NCBI GenBank assembly: GCA_938038395.1 | Contig: CALHRJ010000137.1 | Location: forward strand, 1-32,929 | Length of the DNA stretch: 32,929 bases | Direction: 5' to 3' | From: an uncultured Deinococcales bacterium | GTDB taxonomy: Bacteria > Deinococcota > Deinococci > Deinococcales > Trueperaceae | Shown here: piece after piece, positions 24,734 through 32,929 of the stretch | Layout of the letters: the number at the start of each line of letters is the position of its first letter | Numbering within the stretch: the stretch's first letter is position 1 | The notes under the pieces: generated by a model | Told to the model about the DNA's origin: nothing | Database searches by the model: none | The model's input: the letters and a program-made list of their open reading frames with translations, nothing else | Position numbers and translations under genes: made by a program

Positions 24734-25354
24734 ATGATGTCACGCCGTTTAGTGATGAGTGCATTAAATATAACTGCATTAACCGCCTTGTTAATTACGG
24801 CTGCTGCTTACGTTTATGTGCAGCCAAGACTAAAAGCTGCACCTGAAAGCTATGAAAAAACAATCTTGCAAGATAATAGCGCAGATGAATTGGTTGAATC
24901 TCGACCTTGGTTAGTGGTGTATCAATTAAATCCTAGCCCAGTATTTAGTGATAATCAGCAGCGCTTAGCTATAGACTCTCAGCAAGTTGACCTTAGCTTA
25001 CCCAAAGATGAAGGCAAAAAAATTCAGGCTATTTTAGCAGCTTTGAAAGAGCGTATGCGCCTTCAGACTTCGGTAAATTCTAGTGTGAATGGCATGAGTC
25101 AAAGTTTTTGGCCAGATGCTTTGGGAATACCAGAAGTATTTCTAAGTGATCTTGGTAGTGGTAAGGATACTGTAATTTTTGATTTTCCACTTCAAGAAGA
25201 TGTACAGATAACTATTCATCAAGAAGAAGCCTTAAAGGCATCAATTTTAGAAACAATGAGTAGGAACAATATCAATAATAGTTTGTGGCTAATGAATTCT
25301 GAAGCGCGACCAATATTCTTGCGTCATATTACTTTGCAGACAGACCTAGATTAG
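24734..25354 (+). CDS. membrane-anchored GerMN-like protein (putative)
   Basis: A 206-residue protein with an N-terminal hydrophobic segment (about 10-28) that acts as an anchor or uncleaved signal, and an outside domain. The region from about 95 has the order seen in GerMN domains: a helix with AILAALKERM, SFWPDALGI, a strand VIFDFPLQ, a helix EEALKASILETM, and a closing strand. The match is by pattern and is not strong. It begins 34 bases after the degenerate amidase, so the pair are probably cotranscribed and act together at the cell wall. Confidence 0.6.
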   Translation: MMSRRLVMSALNITALTALLITAAAYVYVQPRLKAAPESYEKTILQDNSADELVESRPWLVVYQLNPSPVFSDNQQRLAIDSQQVDLSLPKDEGKKIQAILAALKERMRLQTSVNSSVNGMSQSFWPDALGIPEVFLSDLGSGKDTVIFDFPLQEDVQITIHQEEALKASILETMSRNNINNSLWLMNSEARPIFLRHITLQTDLD

Positions 25355-25403
25355 TTGCGTTTTGGGCATTCTGTGTCGCTGTAGATGATAATTTATAGGA
25401 CCT

Positions 25404-26693
25404 ATGGATAGAGAATTTAGAGTTCTACAAACCAAGGCTGACTGTTTAGGAAAATCCAGTTATTTTGAAATGTTTGAAATGAGTTTTGCAATCAGCTTTG
25501 TAAAGAGATTATTTGTGGTACTGCTGTTCTTATACATTGGTCAATATGGTGTGTCGCAAGACCGAATTGATAGCCTTTCACCCTTTATACAGCTTGCACC
25601 TGGCATTGCCGTACAAGTTGGTATAATTGGCACTGATCCAGACCATGATGCCGAACCCGTGAGTGTTTTTAAGCTCAATCGACAAGGTATAAATACAACC
25701 TTTGGTAAAAGTAAAGATGGCGTTCTATTCGACTTTAGAGTCACTAGACCCATTATGAATGGACTTGCCTATAGTCTTGCTACACGAAATCATGCTTGGG
25801 CAAGCCAGGGATTTTTTACTGATAATAAAGTCAGTGTTAACGGGAATTATGGAGTCTTAGATTTCGAAACTACAAAGTTTCGTGTTCGTCCAGAAGTTTT
25901 CTATGCATATTCAAGTCAACGGTTATCTGTTCCTAGTGTTGTGGATTCTAGACTAGGTGCTTCGTTCACTACTGACTTAAATCAAAACTTACAGGACTAT
26001 GGCAGTTTTCAGCTTAGGAATGTTGCGGCTTTAACATATTATCCTTCAATCGGCGAATGGCAGTATGCAATTAGACTAATCCCTAGTTGGACACTAACTC
26101 TATTTGAAAACCGATTTGTTATGGGGTACGACTTTCAGCTTGCCAATGCAGCTTCACCCTTTGATGGGCATGTTGACCGACAAGGTTATATCAATCGAAT
26201 TAATGCTGTTTGGCACTATGAACCAAGTTCATTTTTATCAGGTACTTTGAAAAATAGTTTGGGTGTGTCTTTTGATTGGCGAAAAGATGTTGAAAAGAAT
26301 CAGTCACCTTTGCGCAGTGCTTTTTGGGTTTTAGATACGAGGCAAGTGTTTGATACGCTTGTGTGGGAGTTGAGGCTCGAGCTGCAAGCTGCCGCACTCT
26401 TAGCTGATTTATTGTTACCAGTTGATGACTCAGATTTACGAGCATCTTTTAGTCTAAATACTGACCTGTATCATCATGATTGGCACTATCACTTCAAAGG
26501 TGAATATAAATTTGTTCATCCAGACAAAGAAAATGATATTGACATTTTTGAATTTGGTTTAGGTCCAGTTGTTGAATTAGAGGGTCAAAACTTTCGACCC
26601 TATGTTGCTCTAGATTTAGCTGAAGCACTATTTAATGACGGTGCCATTGACAAAATTAAGCTTGTTGCTATTGGGTTTGAGGTATTGCAATAA
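25404..26693 (+). CDS. predicted outer-membrane beta-barrel protein
   Basis: No named family is recognised. The 429-residue frame has a signal peptide about 25-50 residues in (KRLFVVLLFLYIGQYGVSQ), so the true start may be the ATG at 25470 or 25479, although AGGA sits just before the ATG at 25404. The mature part has many alternating hydrophobic strands with aromatic girdle residues and polar turns (WQYAIRLIPSWTLTL, WHYHFKGEYKFVH, FRPYVALDLAEALF), as in a 10-16-strand barrel. There are no Cys in the mature part. It follows the GerMN-like gene by 49 bases and may share its transcript. A transport or structural role cannot be told from sequence. Confidence 0.65.
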   Translation: MDREFRVLQTKADCLGKSSYFEMFEMSFAISFVKRLFVVLLFLYIGQYGVSQDRIDSLSPFIQLAPGIAVQVGIIGTDPDHDAEPVSVFKLNRQGINTTFGKSKDGVLFDFRVTRPIMNGLAYSLATRNHAWASQGFFTDNKVSVNGNYGVLDFETTKFRVRPEVFYAYSSQRLSVPSVVDSRLGASFTTDLNQNLQDYGSFQLRNVAALTYYPSIGEWQYAIRLIPSWTLTLFENRFVMGYDFQLANAASPFDGHVDRQGYINRINAVWHYEPSSFLSGTLKNSLGVSFDWRKDVEKNQSPLRSAFWVLDTRQVFDTLVWELRLELQAAALLADLLLPVDDSDLRASFSLNTDLYHHDWHYHFKGEYKFVHPDKENDIDIFEFGLGPVVELEGQNFRPYVALDLAEALFNDGAIDKIKLVAIGFEVLQ

Positions 26694-26788
26694 GTGTTCT
26701 ATATCTTTTTTGCCTAAAACACACAAACAGATTTCGAAGTTCTTAATCAATTCACCTCATTCTCAAAACCATCAAAATCCTTTCATGC

Positions 26789-26817
26789 TTGACAGTTACA
26801 CTTAAATTACTTATTGA
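26789..26817 (+). promoter_or_regulatory. candidate promoter for the protease-beta-helix gene
   Basis: A consensus TTGACA (26789-26794) is followed after 17 bases by TATTGA (26812-26817), a poor -10. The start codon is about 112 bases downstream. Modest support only. Confidence 0.3.
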
Positions 26818-26929
26818 ATACTGCTCGTTTTAGATGCCGAAATGTGTTTGTAATAAACGTGAATTCTAAAATTTAATGAGCAAAACCTAGATTAGGTCAA
26901 CTGTATATTATGGTCGGGATTATTATCGA

Positions 26930-29818
26930 ATGCTAAATATTATTTTAAAACTCTTTAGAACTATTAGGCTATGTCAATCTGACGTTTATAATGTGAGTCT
27001 TGTCGTGACATACGATAGGCAACCTAGTGTCATAAAGTTTGCCTCTGTAATTTTGGTGATACTTGTTAGCGGACTGAATGTACAAGCGCAAAACTTTTAT
27101 GGTTTTCCAAGCTACGAAGATAGCACCCAAAGCTTTCAGCCTTTTGCTTATTTTGGCAGTGAGCCTCTTTGGGAAGACTTTCGCAATTTTGAAGGTCATC
27201 AAGTTTATGGTCAGATTGGTTCTGCGATTGGGCAACTTGAAACAATTCTTGAAGTTGATGGTAAACGCCTTTCAGGCGCATATGGCTGTACTGCAACCTT
27301 AATTGCAGAAGATATTATTATTACGAATTACCATTGTGTGCCAAATGGCGAAAGCCGAATAGAATTGGTTAACGCATTTTTACGCATGGACTTTTTGACA
27401 GCTGGTGAAACAGGTGATTTGTACCCTGTAGATATTCGTGTTTTGGAAAGTAATGAAAGTCTAGATTACGCGATCTTACGTGTAGAGAATGCACCTGGCA
27501 GAACTTATGGTTTTGTGCCTTTGCGCTACCGAAGTGCAGTTGAGAGTGAAGAGCTATTTATGATTCATCACTCAAAAGCAAAGCCGAAGCAGATTACAAG
27601 GCGAAACTGTACTCTATTAAGAGCGGATCAGCTCGAGCAACTTCCTATAGAAATGGTTGGGGAATTTAGACAATTCAATAGTGAAACCGATCGTCCACAC
27701 AGATGCGATTCAGAAGAAGGCAGCTCAGGTGCACTTGTTTTTGCCTATAGTGATGGTGCAATAGTGGGTTTACATTTTGCTGGAACCAGCAGTCAACTAC
27801 CTGTGCAACAGAGAGCTAATATCTTTATAGATATGACAACACTGGTAGAACAAAGCACACAGCTTCGCAGCTTAGCGCAGCGAATAACAAATAGTGCTGA
27901 CAGGCCTCAAGGTAATTCTCAAACGCCAAACGGCTCAGGGTTAAGTAGTCAGATATCTTTAATTGAAGATGCACCTTCAGCGGTTGCTAGCACAAGACCC
28001 AGACCAGAAGTTACGGCAGAAAGTGGGTTTCTAAATTTACTTACAGAACCACTTGGCGCAGACGTCTATATTAATCAAGAATTTATAGGTCAAACACCGA
28101 TTGAACAATACCCACTTACAAAAGGACGTTACGACTTACGTATTTCTCGAAGTGGTTATGATGTTATTGATGGTTACTTCCAAGTAATTGCAGGACAATC
28201 TACAGATGGCGATATTTCTTTAGTAGCTCAAGAAGGTACTGTTGTTGCTGATGAGACTTCTTCAACTAATCAAGTAGATGAATCACAAGTAATTACTCCT
28301 TTCCCAACAACAGCACCAGAAACTCAATCGAATGATGTGGAGAACCCTCTAGATATTTCAGACGAATCAACTCAACATAGTTTAGGTAATGGGGATGTTC
28401 GAGAAAACTTTGGTAGTATCACAGTCTATAGTGAGCCAATTGGTGCAGAAGTATTTGTCAATGAAAAGCTTATAGGTATGACACCCTTAATTGCGTATGC
28501 ACTTGATTTAGGTGTCTATGACATAACTTTAAATAAAGAGGGTTATGAGATCTATAGGGATAGAGCGTCTATAGCGCGTAGTAGAAATACGGATGTGACA
28601 GTTCGATTGACTGAAGTTGAGGCTTTGCCAGACCCGAATTTCAATCAACCCGCAAGTATCACTGATTCAGAAGAACAAAATCCTGAAGTTCAAGAACAGA
28701 CTGATGCATCTAGCACTGTTGCTATAAACGCGAATCAAGCAGTAACTAGGGAAGAGGAAGTTGTAGCTGATAGCGATACTACGCCGCTAACCTTTGCTAC
28801 ACCAACTGAAGATCAGGCAACGGGTGGACTACCCAAAAATGAACAAGCTGCCATTACATCTGTTGAGGAATTTATTCGTCAAGCTCGAGCAGGGGGAGTG
28901 ATTCGTTTAGGTGAAGGTCGCTTCGACATAAACGATGCTTTGAGCCTTAACAATGATCTAGAAATAATTGGTTCTGGAGCAGATAAAACGATTATCAGCT
29001 CTTCTGCTGAAGGGTATGTTTTTAGAACGAGTAATATGAAGTTTAAGGCTAGCGGATTATCTATAGTGCATACGAGTGGTCGTTGGGGCAATGTTTTAGT
29101 TGGACACGATAGTCAAGTTGATATCCAACAGGTCAACGTTTCTGGGGCTATATGGGATAGTACTATTAATCAAGGTGGTATGGGGTTGTGGCTGACAGGC
29201 TCGAGCGCTGGTATCATTAAACAAAGTACTTTTGAGAATAATCAATTGCATGGCATTTACTTAAGCGATGCGTCAGAACCTGTTTTAGAAAGTAATCTAA
29301 TTCGTAACAATGGTCAGAATGGTGTGCTCTATTTGGGCTCGAGCTCAGGTCTTGCTACAGCTAATGTTCTTGAATCTAACGGTCTACATGGAATCAGTGT
29401 GGGCGGCCAGGCTAGACCAAGCATAGAAAACAATACACTCCGTAATAATGGCGAAACAGGTATCACCTATTTTGAAAATGCACGGGGTATTGCTTTAGCC
29501 AATCTCAGTGAAACTAATGGAACCTATGGTATTTCAGTTGTTGGTAGTTCAGAAGCGCGAATCGAACAAAATACAATTCGCAGTAATACAATAACTGGTC
29601 TTCTTTATGCAGGACAGAGTCGTAGCCTTGCAAAAGGTAATTTGATTTCTGCGAATACTATTAATGGTATCACTATAAATGAAGGTGCACAGCTAGAATT
29701 GGTAGATAACCGAATTGATGGAAATTTTTGGTATGGTGTATATTTTGATGGTAGCGCTCAAACTAGCTTAGAAAACAATACAATTGAGAATAATAGGGCT
29801 GGTAGAAGCAATCGATAA
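26930..29818 (+). CDS. secreted trypsin-like protease / PEGA x2 / parallel beta-helix fusion
   Basis: A 962-residue exported protein. A hydrophobic segment at about 37-53 (ILVILVSGLNVQA/Q) is the signal, so the frame may start later than the ATG used. A trypsin-like serine protease domain follows (about 70-310), with catalytic H135 (ITNYHC), D179 (SLDYAIL) and S266 (EEGSSGAL); all three are present. Two PEGA domains come next (about 362-427 and 497-562; LLTEPLGADVYIN and VYSEPIGAEVFVN), then an acidic linker. The C-terminus (about 640-962) is a right-handed parallel beta-helix with repeated N-x-x-x-x-N-x-x-x-G-I/V units of about 23 residues. The beta-helix and PEGA modules probably bind glycan or surface polymer and position the protease. 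It is a stand-alone gene. Confidence 0.88.
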   Translation: MLNIILKLFRTIRLCQSDVYNVSLVVTYDRQPSVIKFASVILVILVSGLNVQAQNFYGFPSYEDSTQSFQPFAYFGSEPLWEDFRNFEGHQVYGQIGSAIGQLETILEVDGKRLSGAYGCTATLIAEDIIITNYHCVPNGESRIELVNAFLRMDFLTAGETGDLYPVDIRVLESNESLDYAILRVENAPGRTYGFVPLRYRSAVESEELFMIHHSKAKPKQITRRNCTLLRADQLEQLPIEMVGEFRQFNSETDRPHRCDSEEGSSGALVFAYSDGAIVGLHFAGTSSQLPVQQRANIFIDMTTLVEQSTQLRSLAQRITNSADRPQGNSQTPNGSGLSSQISLIEDAPSAVASTRPRPEVTAESGFLNLLTEPLGADVYINQEFIGQTPIEQYPLTKGRYDLRISRSGYDVIDGYFQVIAGQSTDGDISLVAQEGTVVADETSSTNQVDESQVITPFPTTAPETQSNDVENPLDISDESTQHSLGNGDVRENFGSITVYSEPIGAEVFVNEKLIGMTPLIAYALDLGVYDITLNKEGYEIYRDRASIARSRNTDVTVRLTEVEALPDPNFNQPASITDSEEQNPEVQEQTDASSTVAINANQAVTREEEVVADSDTTPLTFATPTEDQATGGLPKNEQAAITSVEEFIRQARAGGVIRLGEGRFDINDALSLNNDLEIIGSGADKTIISSSAEGYVFRTSNMKFKASGLSIVHTSGRWGNVLVGHDSQVDIQQVNVSGAIWDSTINQGGMGLWLTGSSAGIIKQSTFENNQLHGIYLSDASEPVLESNLIRNNGQNGVLYLGSSSGLATANVLESNGLHGISVGGQARPSIENNTLRNNGETGITYFENARGIALANLSETNGTYGISVVGSSEARIEQNTIRSNTITGLLYAGQSRSLAKGNLISANTINGITINEGAQLELVDNRIDGNFWYGVYFDGSAQTSLENNTIENNRAGRSNR

Positions 29819-30084
29819 AGTTAGTTGCTAAGGTAGTGTGATTTAGTTAGCAGTTAGTTTAAACAAAAAACGTGTGTCAATGTGATTCAAGTCGCAAATG
29901 GCTGCGTCCTGCTAAAGGTTGAATGCCTATTTAAGCTTATAATCAGATAAGTCAGTTCACAAAGACGCACTTTGGAGGTTTTTTCAAAAGCAAAAAAACT
30001 TCTATTTGTGATGAATTCATTTTCAACTTTGGATGGACGTATTTGTCGCAAGCTTCAGAACTAATGTACCAACCCTAACCCCAT

Positions 30085-32103
30085 TTATAATTGAGCAGTT
30101 AAATTTGAGCTTGACACATCTGAATGGTCTGGGATTGCATTTTGAGCAGATAACATAGTTACAAAGTGTGGTATTTGTTCGGCAGCTAAGGCTTTAGAAA
30201 ATAAAAAGCCTTGACCATAGGTACATTCTAAGTCTTTTAGTTTTTCGAGTTGCTTAGGAGATTCAATCCCTTCTGCAATTAGATGCATGCCTAAGCTTTT
30301 TCCTAAAGTTATGATTGTTTCAATAATATTTTGGTTTTTTCCTTCTTCATCCATACCGATAACAAAAGACTTGTCAATTTTCATATTATCCAAAGGTAGT
30401 TTGTGTAAGTAACTCAGTGAAGAATAACCTGTACCAAAGTCATCTATACTTATATGAATGCCTTTTGCCTGTAAGCTTTCTAAGACTTGTATATTTCTTT
30501 CGAGATTGTCAATTAAAACACCTTCGGTAATTTCTAAGGTTAAGCAATTAGGATCGAAACCCACTTCGTCCATTAGGCTACTAACTCTTTTAGCGTAAGA
30601 TTGAATATCTAAACAGGTAGCTGAGATGTTAATACTAAGATAGGCTTCTTCATCTAGAATTTTACTTTCTTTCCAGAGTTGAAATTGTTTAGCTGCAGTT
30701 TGCATGATGTACTGATTGAGATCCCGAATAATACCTGTTTCTTCGGCAATAGGAATAAAGACATCTGGACTAATGAGTCCTTTTTCAGGGTGTTGCCAGC
30801 GAACTAAAGCTTCTAAACCTGCCATTGAATTACTTGGTAGATGCAAAATAGGTTGGTAGTTCACAATGAATTCTTGATTTTTAAGCGCTAAGTGGAAGTC
30901 ATTTTCCAACTCTAGTCTGAAGAGCGCTTGTTTCTGAATTGCATCATCAAAAATAGTGAATTTATTTTTACCAGTTCCTTTAGATTGGTACATCGCAATG
31001 TCAGCATCGCGTAGCATATCATCTGCATTCTTATAGTCTGCTTTACTGAAAGCGATGCCAATGCTTGTACCAACTGATAAACTTTTTCCGTCTATCAAAA
31101 TGGGTTGACTAAGGTTATCTAATATTCGGTTTGCAATTGTAATTGCTTGTTGATAGTCAGTGATATCATTCAGCAAGATTACAAACTCATCACCACCAAG
31201 ACGAGCTGCTAAATCAATGTCTCTCAGGAGAGCTTGTAAACTCTCTGCAAAGCTCCTAAGTAGTTTATCGCCAACATTATGCCCAAGGCTATCGTTAATG
31301 ACTTTGAAGCGGTCAAGGTCTAAGTAGAGAAGTGCAAAATTCCTTTTTGGATGGCGTTTAAGTTGCTTAATGGACAAGTCAATTCTGTTTTTTAATAAGC
31401 TGCGATTAGGTAGTTGAGTTAGAGAGTCGTGTAAAGCTGTATGGCTAAGCGCTTGCTCGGTCTCTTCTCGTTTTGTCAGTTCAGACTGTAAACGTGAAAG
31501 TGTTGTTCTAAGCTTTTTACGGTTGATATTCTCCATCTGAAAAATGATAGTTGTTAGTATCAAGATAATAACAAAGAGAGTGAATTGGTTTGCCGCACTT
31601 GGCGGACTTTGTTGCGGTAATTTACCTGCTTGTTCTAGCAAAAAGAGTGTAAAATAACCAATAAAGGATAAGCCTGAAAAAAGCAAACTCATACGTAAGT
31701 TTAGTAAAAAAGCTGAAATAATTATACTAATAATATAGAAACCAGTAAAAACATTTCGGATCGAGCCTATGAAATAGAGCATAATGGTTGGAAAGACAAC
31801 AAACATTGCTGCTAGTATTGCGCCTACCAAAGCTAAACGTCCATGTCTAAGTGGTATACGGAGACACAGTAAAGTTACACAGCCAAATAGTCCTATATAT
31901 AGGTTTTGTCGTATGCCAGGTGTTATAACAAATAGGAAGCTACTTAGCGGTACCATGATCAAGACAACTGTTAAAATAAAGCGGTCGAGAACTTGGGCTA
32001 CCATTGCATCAGTTGTCTCATTGAGCTCTGGTTTTTTTAGAAACCAGTTCAAAAAAGTTTGCGTAGCAGTTGTGAATTTAGACTTTAGATGTTCAAATTT
32101 CAT
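30085..32103 (-). CDS. membrane GGDEF-EAL cyclic-di-GMP enzyme
   Basis: A 672-residue inner-membrane signalling protein. About six helices occupy residues 35-195 and form an uncharacterised membrane sensor; a coiled coil leads into GGDEF (about 220-385) and EAL (about 400-650). GGDEF is intact at 303-307, with an I-site RDID at 294-297. The EAL domain has E431-A432-L433, SINIS, EITEGV, DDFGTGYSS, MKIDKSF and IAEGIES, so both activities look possible. The two catalytic domains resemble those of the FIST-linked enzyme at 9663 closely, but the input half is unrelated. The ATG at 32103 has GGGG about 10 bases upstream. It is convergent with the protease gene, with 266 bases between them that hold only an A+T-rich hairpin near 29976-29998. 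Confidence 0.94.
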   Translation of the reverse strand: MKFEHLKSKFTTATQTFLNWFLKKPELNETTDAMVAQVLDRFILTVVLIMVPLSSFLFVITPGIRQNLYIGLFGCVTLLCLRIPLRHGRLALVGAILAAMFVVFPTIMLYFIGSIRNVFTGFYIISIIISAFLLNLRMSLLFSGLSFIGYFTLFLLEQAGKLPQQSPPSAANQFTLFVIILILTTIIFQMENINRKKLRTTLSRLQSELTKREETEQALSHTALHDSLTQLPNRSLLKNRIDLSIKQLKRHPKRNFALLYLDLDRFKVINDSLGHNVGDKLLRSFAESLQALLRDIDLAARLGGDEFVILLNDITDYQQAITIANRILDNLSQPILIDGKSLSVGTSIGIAFSKADYKNADDMLRDADIAMYQSKGTGKNKFTIFDDAIQKQALFRLELENDFHLALKNQEFIVNYQPILHLPSNSMAGLEALVRWQHPEKGLISPDVFIPIAEETGIIRDLNQYIMQTAAKQFQLWKESKILDEEAYLSINISATCLDIQSYAKRVSSLMDEVGFDPNCLTLEITEGVLIDNLERNIQVLESLQAKGIHISIDDFGTGYSSLSYLHKLPLDNMKIDKSFVIGMDEEGKNQNIIETIITLGKSLGMHLIAEGIESPKQLEKLKDLECTYGQGFLFSKALAAEQIPHFVTMLSAQNAIPDHSDVSSSNLTAQL

Positions 32104-32788
32104 AATAACAGTAAAACCCCATAGAACCCTTTATACTGTTGATAGGTCCTTTAAATAAAGTTTAAGATTTTGTGTTAGAGAAAGTTAATTATCGTCCTAA
32201 GTAGTAGGTCCGAATATGAGAATTAAACGCACTCATTAGTTAGTGGCTTAAATCTTCTAAAAAACGATAAATAAACTTAAAGTGAAAAGTGACTTGGGTA
32301 ACTAAGTGAATTCCATCTTATATGCGCGTTTGTCAATAAGATACAAAGTACATCATGGATTTGCCTACTTACAAACATTATCTAACTATTACTAAATAGC
32401 TCAACCTTCATAGAATGTTTAAGATTGAGTCGCTCTGATACGTTGCTCTGATACATAGTGCCCTGTAATCTATTGAAGGTTGGAAATTCAAAAGTGCAAT
32501 TGTCAGTGGTTTAGTCAATAGTTAAAAACAACCTCCCAAATGTATTTTTGCAGCTATTGACCAAGCAAACTTTTTGTGGCATACTCGGTCGAGCAAAGTT
32601 GCACGATGTGAAACGGGTTGCGTAATGCGCAACTAAACGCCATACTTAAGATTCACTATTAACTGGTTTATCAGATTCTTGATATCAACCTTTCGGTAGT
32701 GTTTTCTTGCAATAGATTGCTAGTTTGGTAACTGTAAGTTGTCAGTATGATAAGCTTTTCGCTGACATTGATGTGTTATAGGTGAATT
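32104..32788. other. 685-base gene-free region
   Basis: I see no credible reading frame here. It contains a long-range inverted repeat (32402-32482, listed separately), a GTTGCG-taatg-CGCAAC hairpin (32617-32633) without a T tract, and the divergent promoters expected for the flanking genes. Its length is well above the other gaps in the window, which points to an unrecognised RNA, a leader or a decayed gene. Confidence 0.55.
32402..32482. other. inverted repeat enclosing a tandem decamer; possible structured RNA
   Basis: CAACCTTCA (32402-32410) pairs perfectly with TGAAGGTTG (32474-32482), and TAG/CTA can extend the stem past one bulged T. The 63-base interior contains GCTCTGATAC twice (32432-32441 and 32445-32454, 13-base period). 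The whole could fold as an ~80-base stem-loop or be a protein-binding site. No T tract follows, so it is not a terminator. Confidence 0.35.
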
Positions 32789-32929
32789 ATGGTAATTATT
32801 ACCTGTGGGGCAATTGCGAAAGAAGTCCTGTTGATTGCAAATCAACTAGGCCAGAAAGACACAATCGATGTTGTGTGTATTTCTGCTGTTTTGCACAACT
32901 ATCCTAAAAAAATTCCAGCAGCAGTTGAA
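32789..32929 (+). CDS. DUF1638 protein, 5' part only
   Basis: The first 47 codons of a gene that leaves the right edge. They read MVIITCGAIAKEVLL and then LHNYPKKIPAAVE, the pattern at the start of DUF1638 (a C-G-A-L/I-A motif, then LHN-x-P-x-K-I-P-x-A-V). AGGTG lies six bases before the ATG. DUF1638 proteins have no settled function and are often found near corrinoid or methyltransferase genes; whether that holds here depends on the next genes, which are not in view. Confidence 0.75.
   Translation, partial: MVIITCGAIAKEVLLIANQLGQKDTIDVVCISAVLHNYPKKIPAAVE

Larger units (their letters stand above)
3812..29344. repeat. HIP1-like over-represented palindrome GCTCGAGC (17 copies)
   Basis: The octamer GCTCGAGC starts at 3812, 8049, 10286, 10583, 13227, 13481, 16841, 20318, 20925, 21957, 23079, 24086, 26375, 27631, 28883, 29199 and 29337. 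One further CTCGAG, at 10254, is in the context ACTCGAGC. Thus 17 of the 18 CTCGAG sites I found have G before and C after. At about 40% G+C the chance expectation for the octamer in 33 kb is about 0.2. The sites use all three codon phases (QLE, GSS or RSS, ARA) and both strands by symmetry, and one lies between genes. Confidence 0.9.

Noticed and set aside
26969-27302. Overlapping short frames on both strands at the start of the protease gene
   Set aside because: They coincide with the well-supported protease frame and show no family features.
3812-29344. GCTCGAGC as a cloning-site (XhoI) artefact or codon-pair effect
   Set aside because: Sites are spread within natural genes in different codon phases and once between genes, so neither vector sequence nor codon bias explains them.
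29976-29998. A+T-rich hairpin (GGTTTTTTC / GCAAAAAAACT) as a terminator for the convergent genes
   Set aside because: The stem is only A-T pairs and no T tract follows on either strand.
32581-32600. GTCGAGC as an additional copy of the octamer
   Set aside because: It lacks the CTCGAG core and is not palindromic.

Overview
This window is an A+T-rich (roughly 40% G+C by eye) bacterial chromosome segment with no rRNA, tRNA, CRISPR array or transposase that I can see. The organism is a diderm: there is a candidate outer-membrane beta-barrel, a lipoprotein and several secreted envelope proteins. The DUF4384-type envelope proteins, a response regulator with a SARP/BTAD-like output domain and a decayed amidase followed by a GerMN-like protein make me lean towards a low-GC member of the Deinococcota. 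That is inference and weakly held.

Layout. (1) 1-8094, minus strand: respiratory complex I genes in the order nuoA-B-C-D-H, then two tandem genes for secreted Cys-repeat/DUF4384-like proteins, then nuoI running off the left edge. nuoE, F and G are absent from their usual place between D and H. (2) 8456-11672, plus: a FIST sensor protein and a PAS-GGDEF-EAL c-di-GMP enzyme in one operon. (3) 11746-18795: a phosphate block with phoU (minus), an M20 hydrolase, a DUF2007-like protein, then pstS, pstC, pstA and pstB. Direct repeats of TGACA with 11-base spacing lie upstream of phoU and pstS and look like Pho boxes. (4) 18796-21507: a 53-base tandem copy of the pstB 3' end, a DUF3810 membrane metallopeptidase-like gene, and a response regulator that may be the phosphate regulator. 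(5) 21588-26693: a DUF4384-like lipoprotein (minus), smpB, an amidase_3 homologue that has lost its zinc ligands, a GerMN-like membrane protein and a predicted beta-barrel. (6) 26930-32929: a secreted trypsin-PEGA-PEGA-beta-helix fusion, a membrane GGDEF-EAL protein (minus), a 685-base gene-free stretch and the start of a DUF1638 gene.

Across the window the palindrome GCTCGAGC occurs 17 times, against well under one expected by composition. It falls in all reading frames and between genes, so it behaves like the cyanobacterial HIP1 octamer but with a different sequence. This is the most striking signal. The other main points of interest are the Cys-repeat genes embedded in the complex I operon, the phased Pho-box arrays, the duplicated pstB end and the pseudo-amidase next to smpB.
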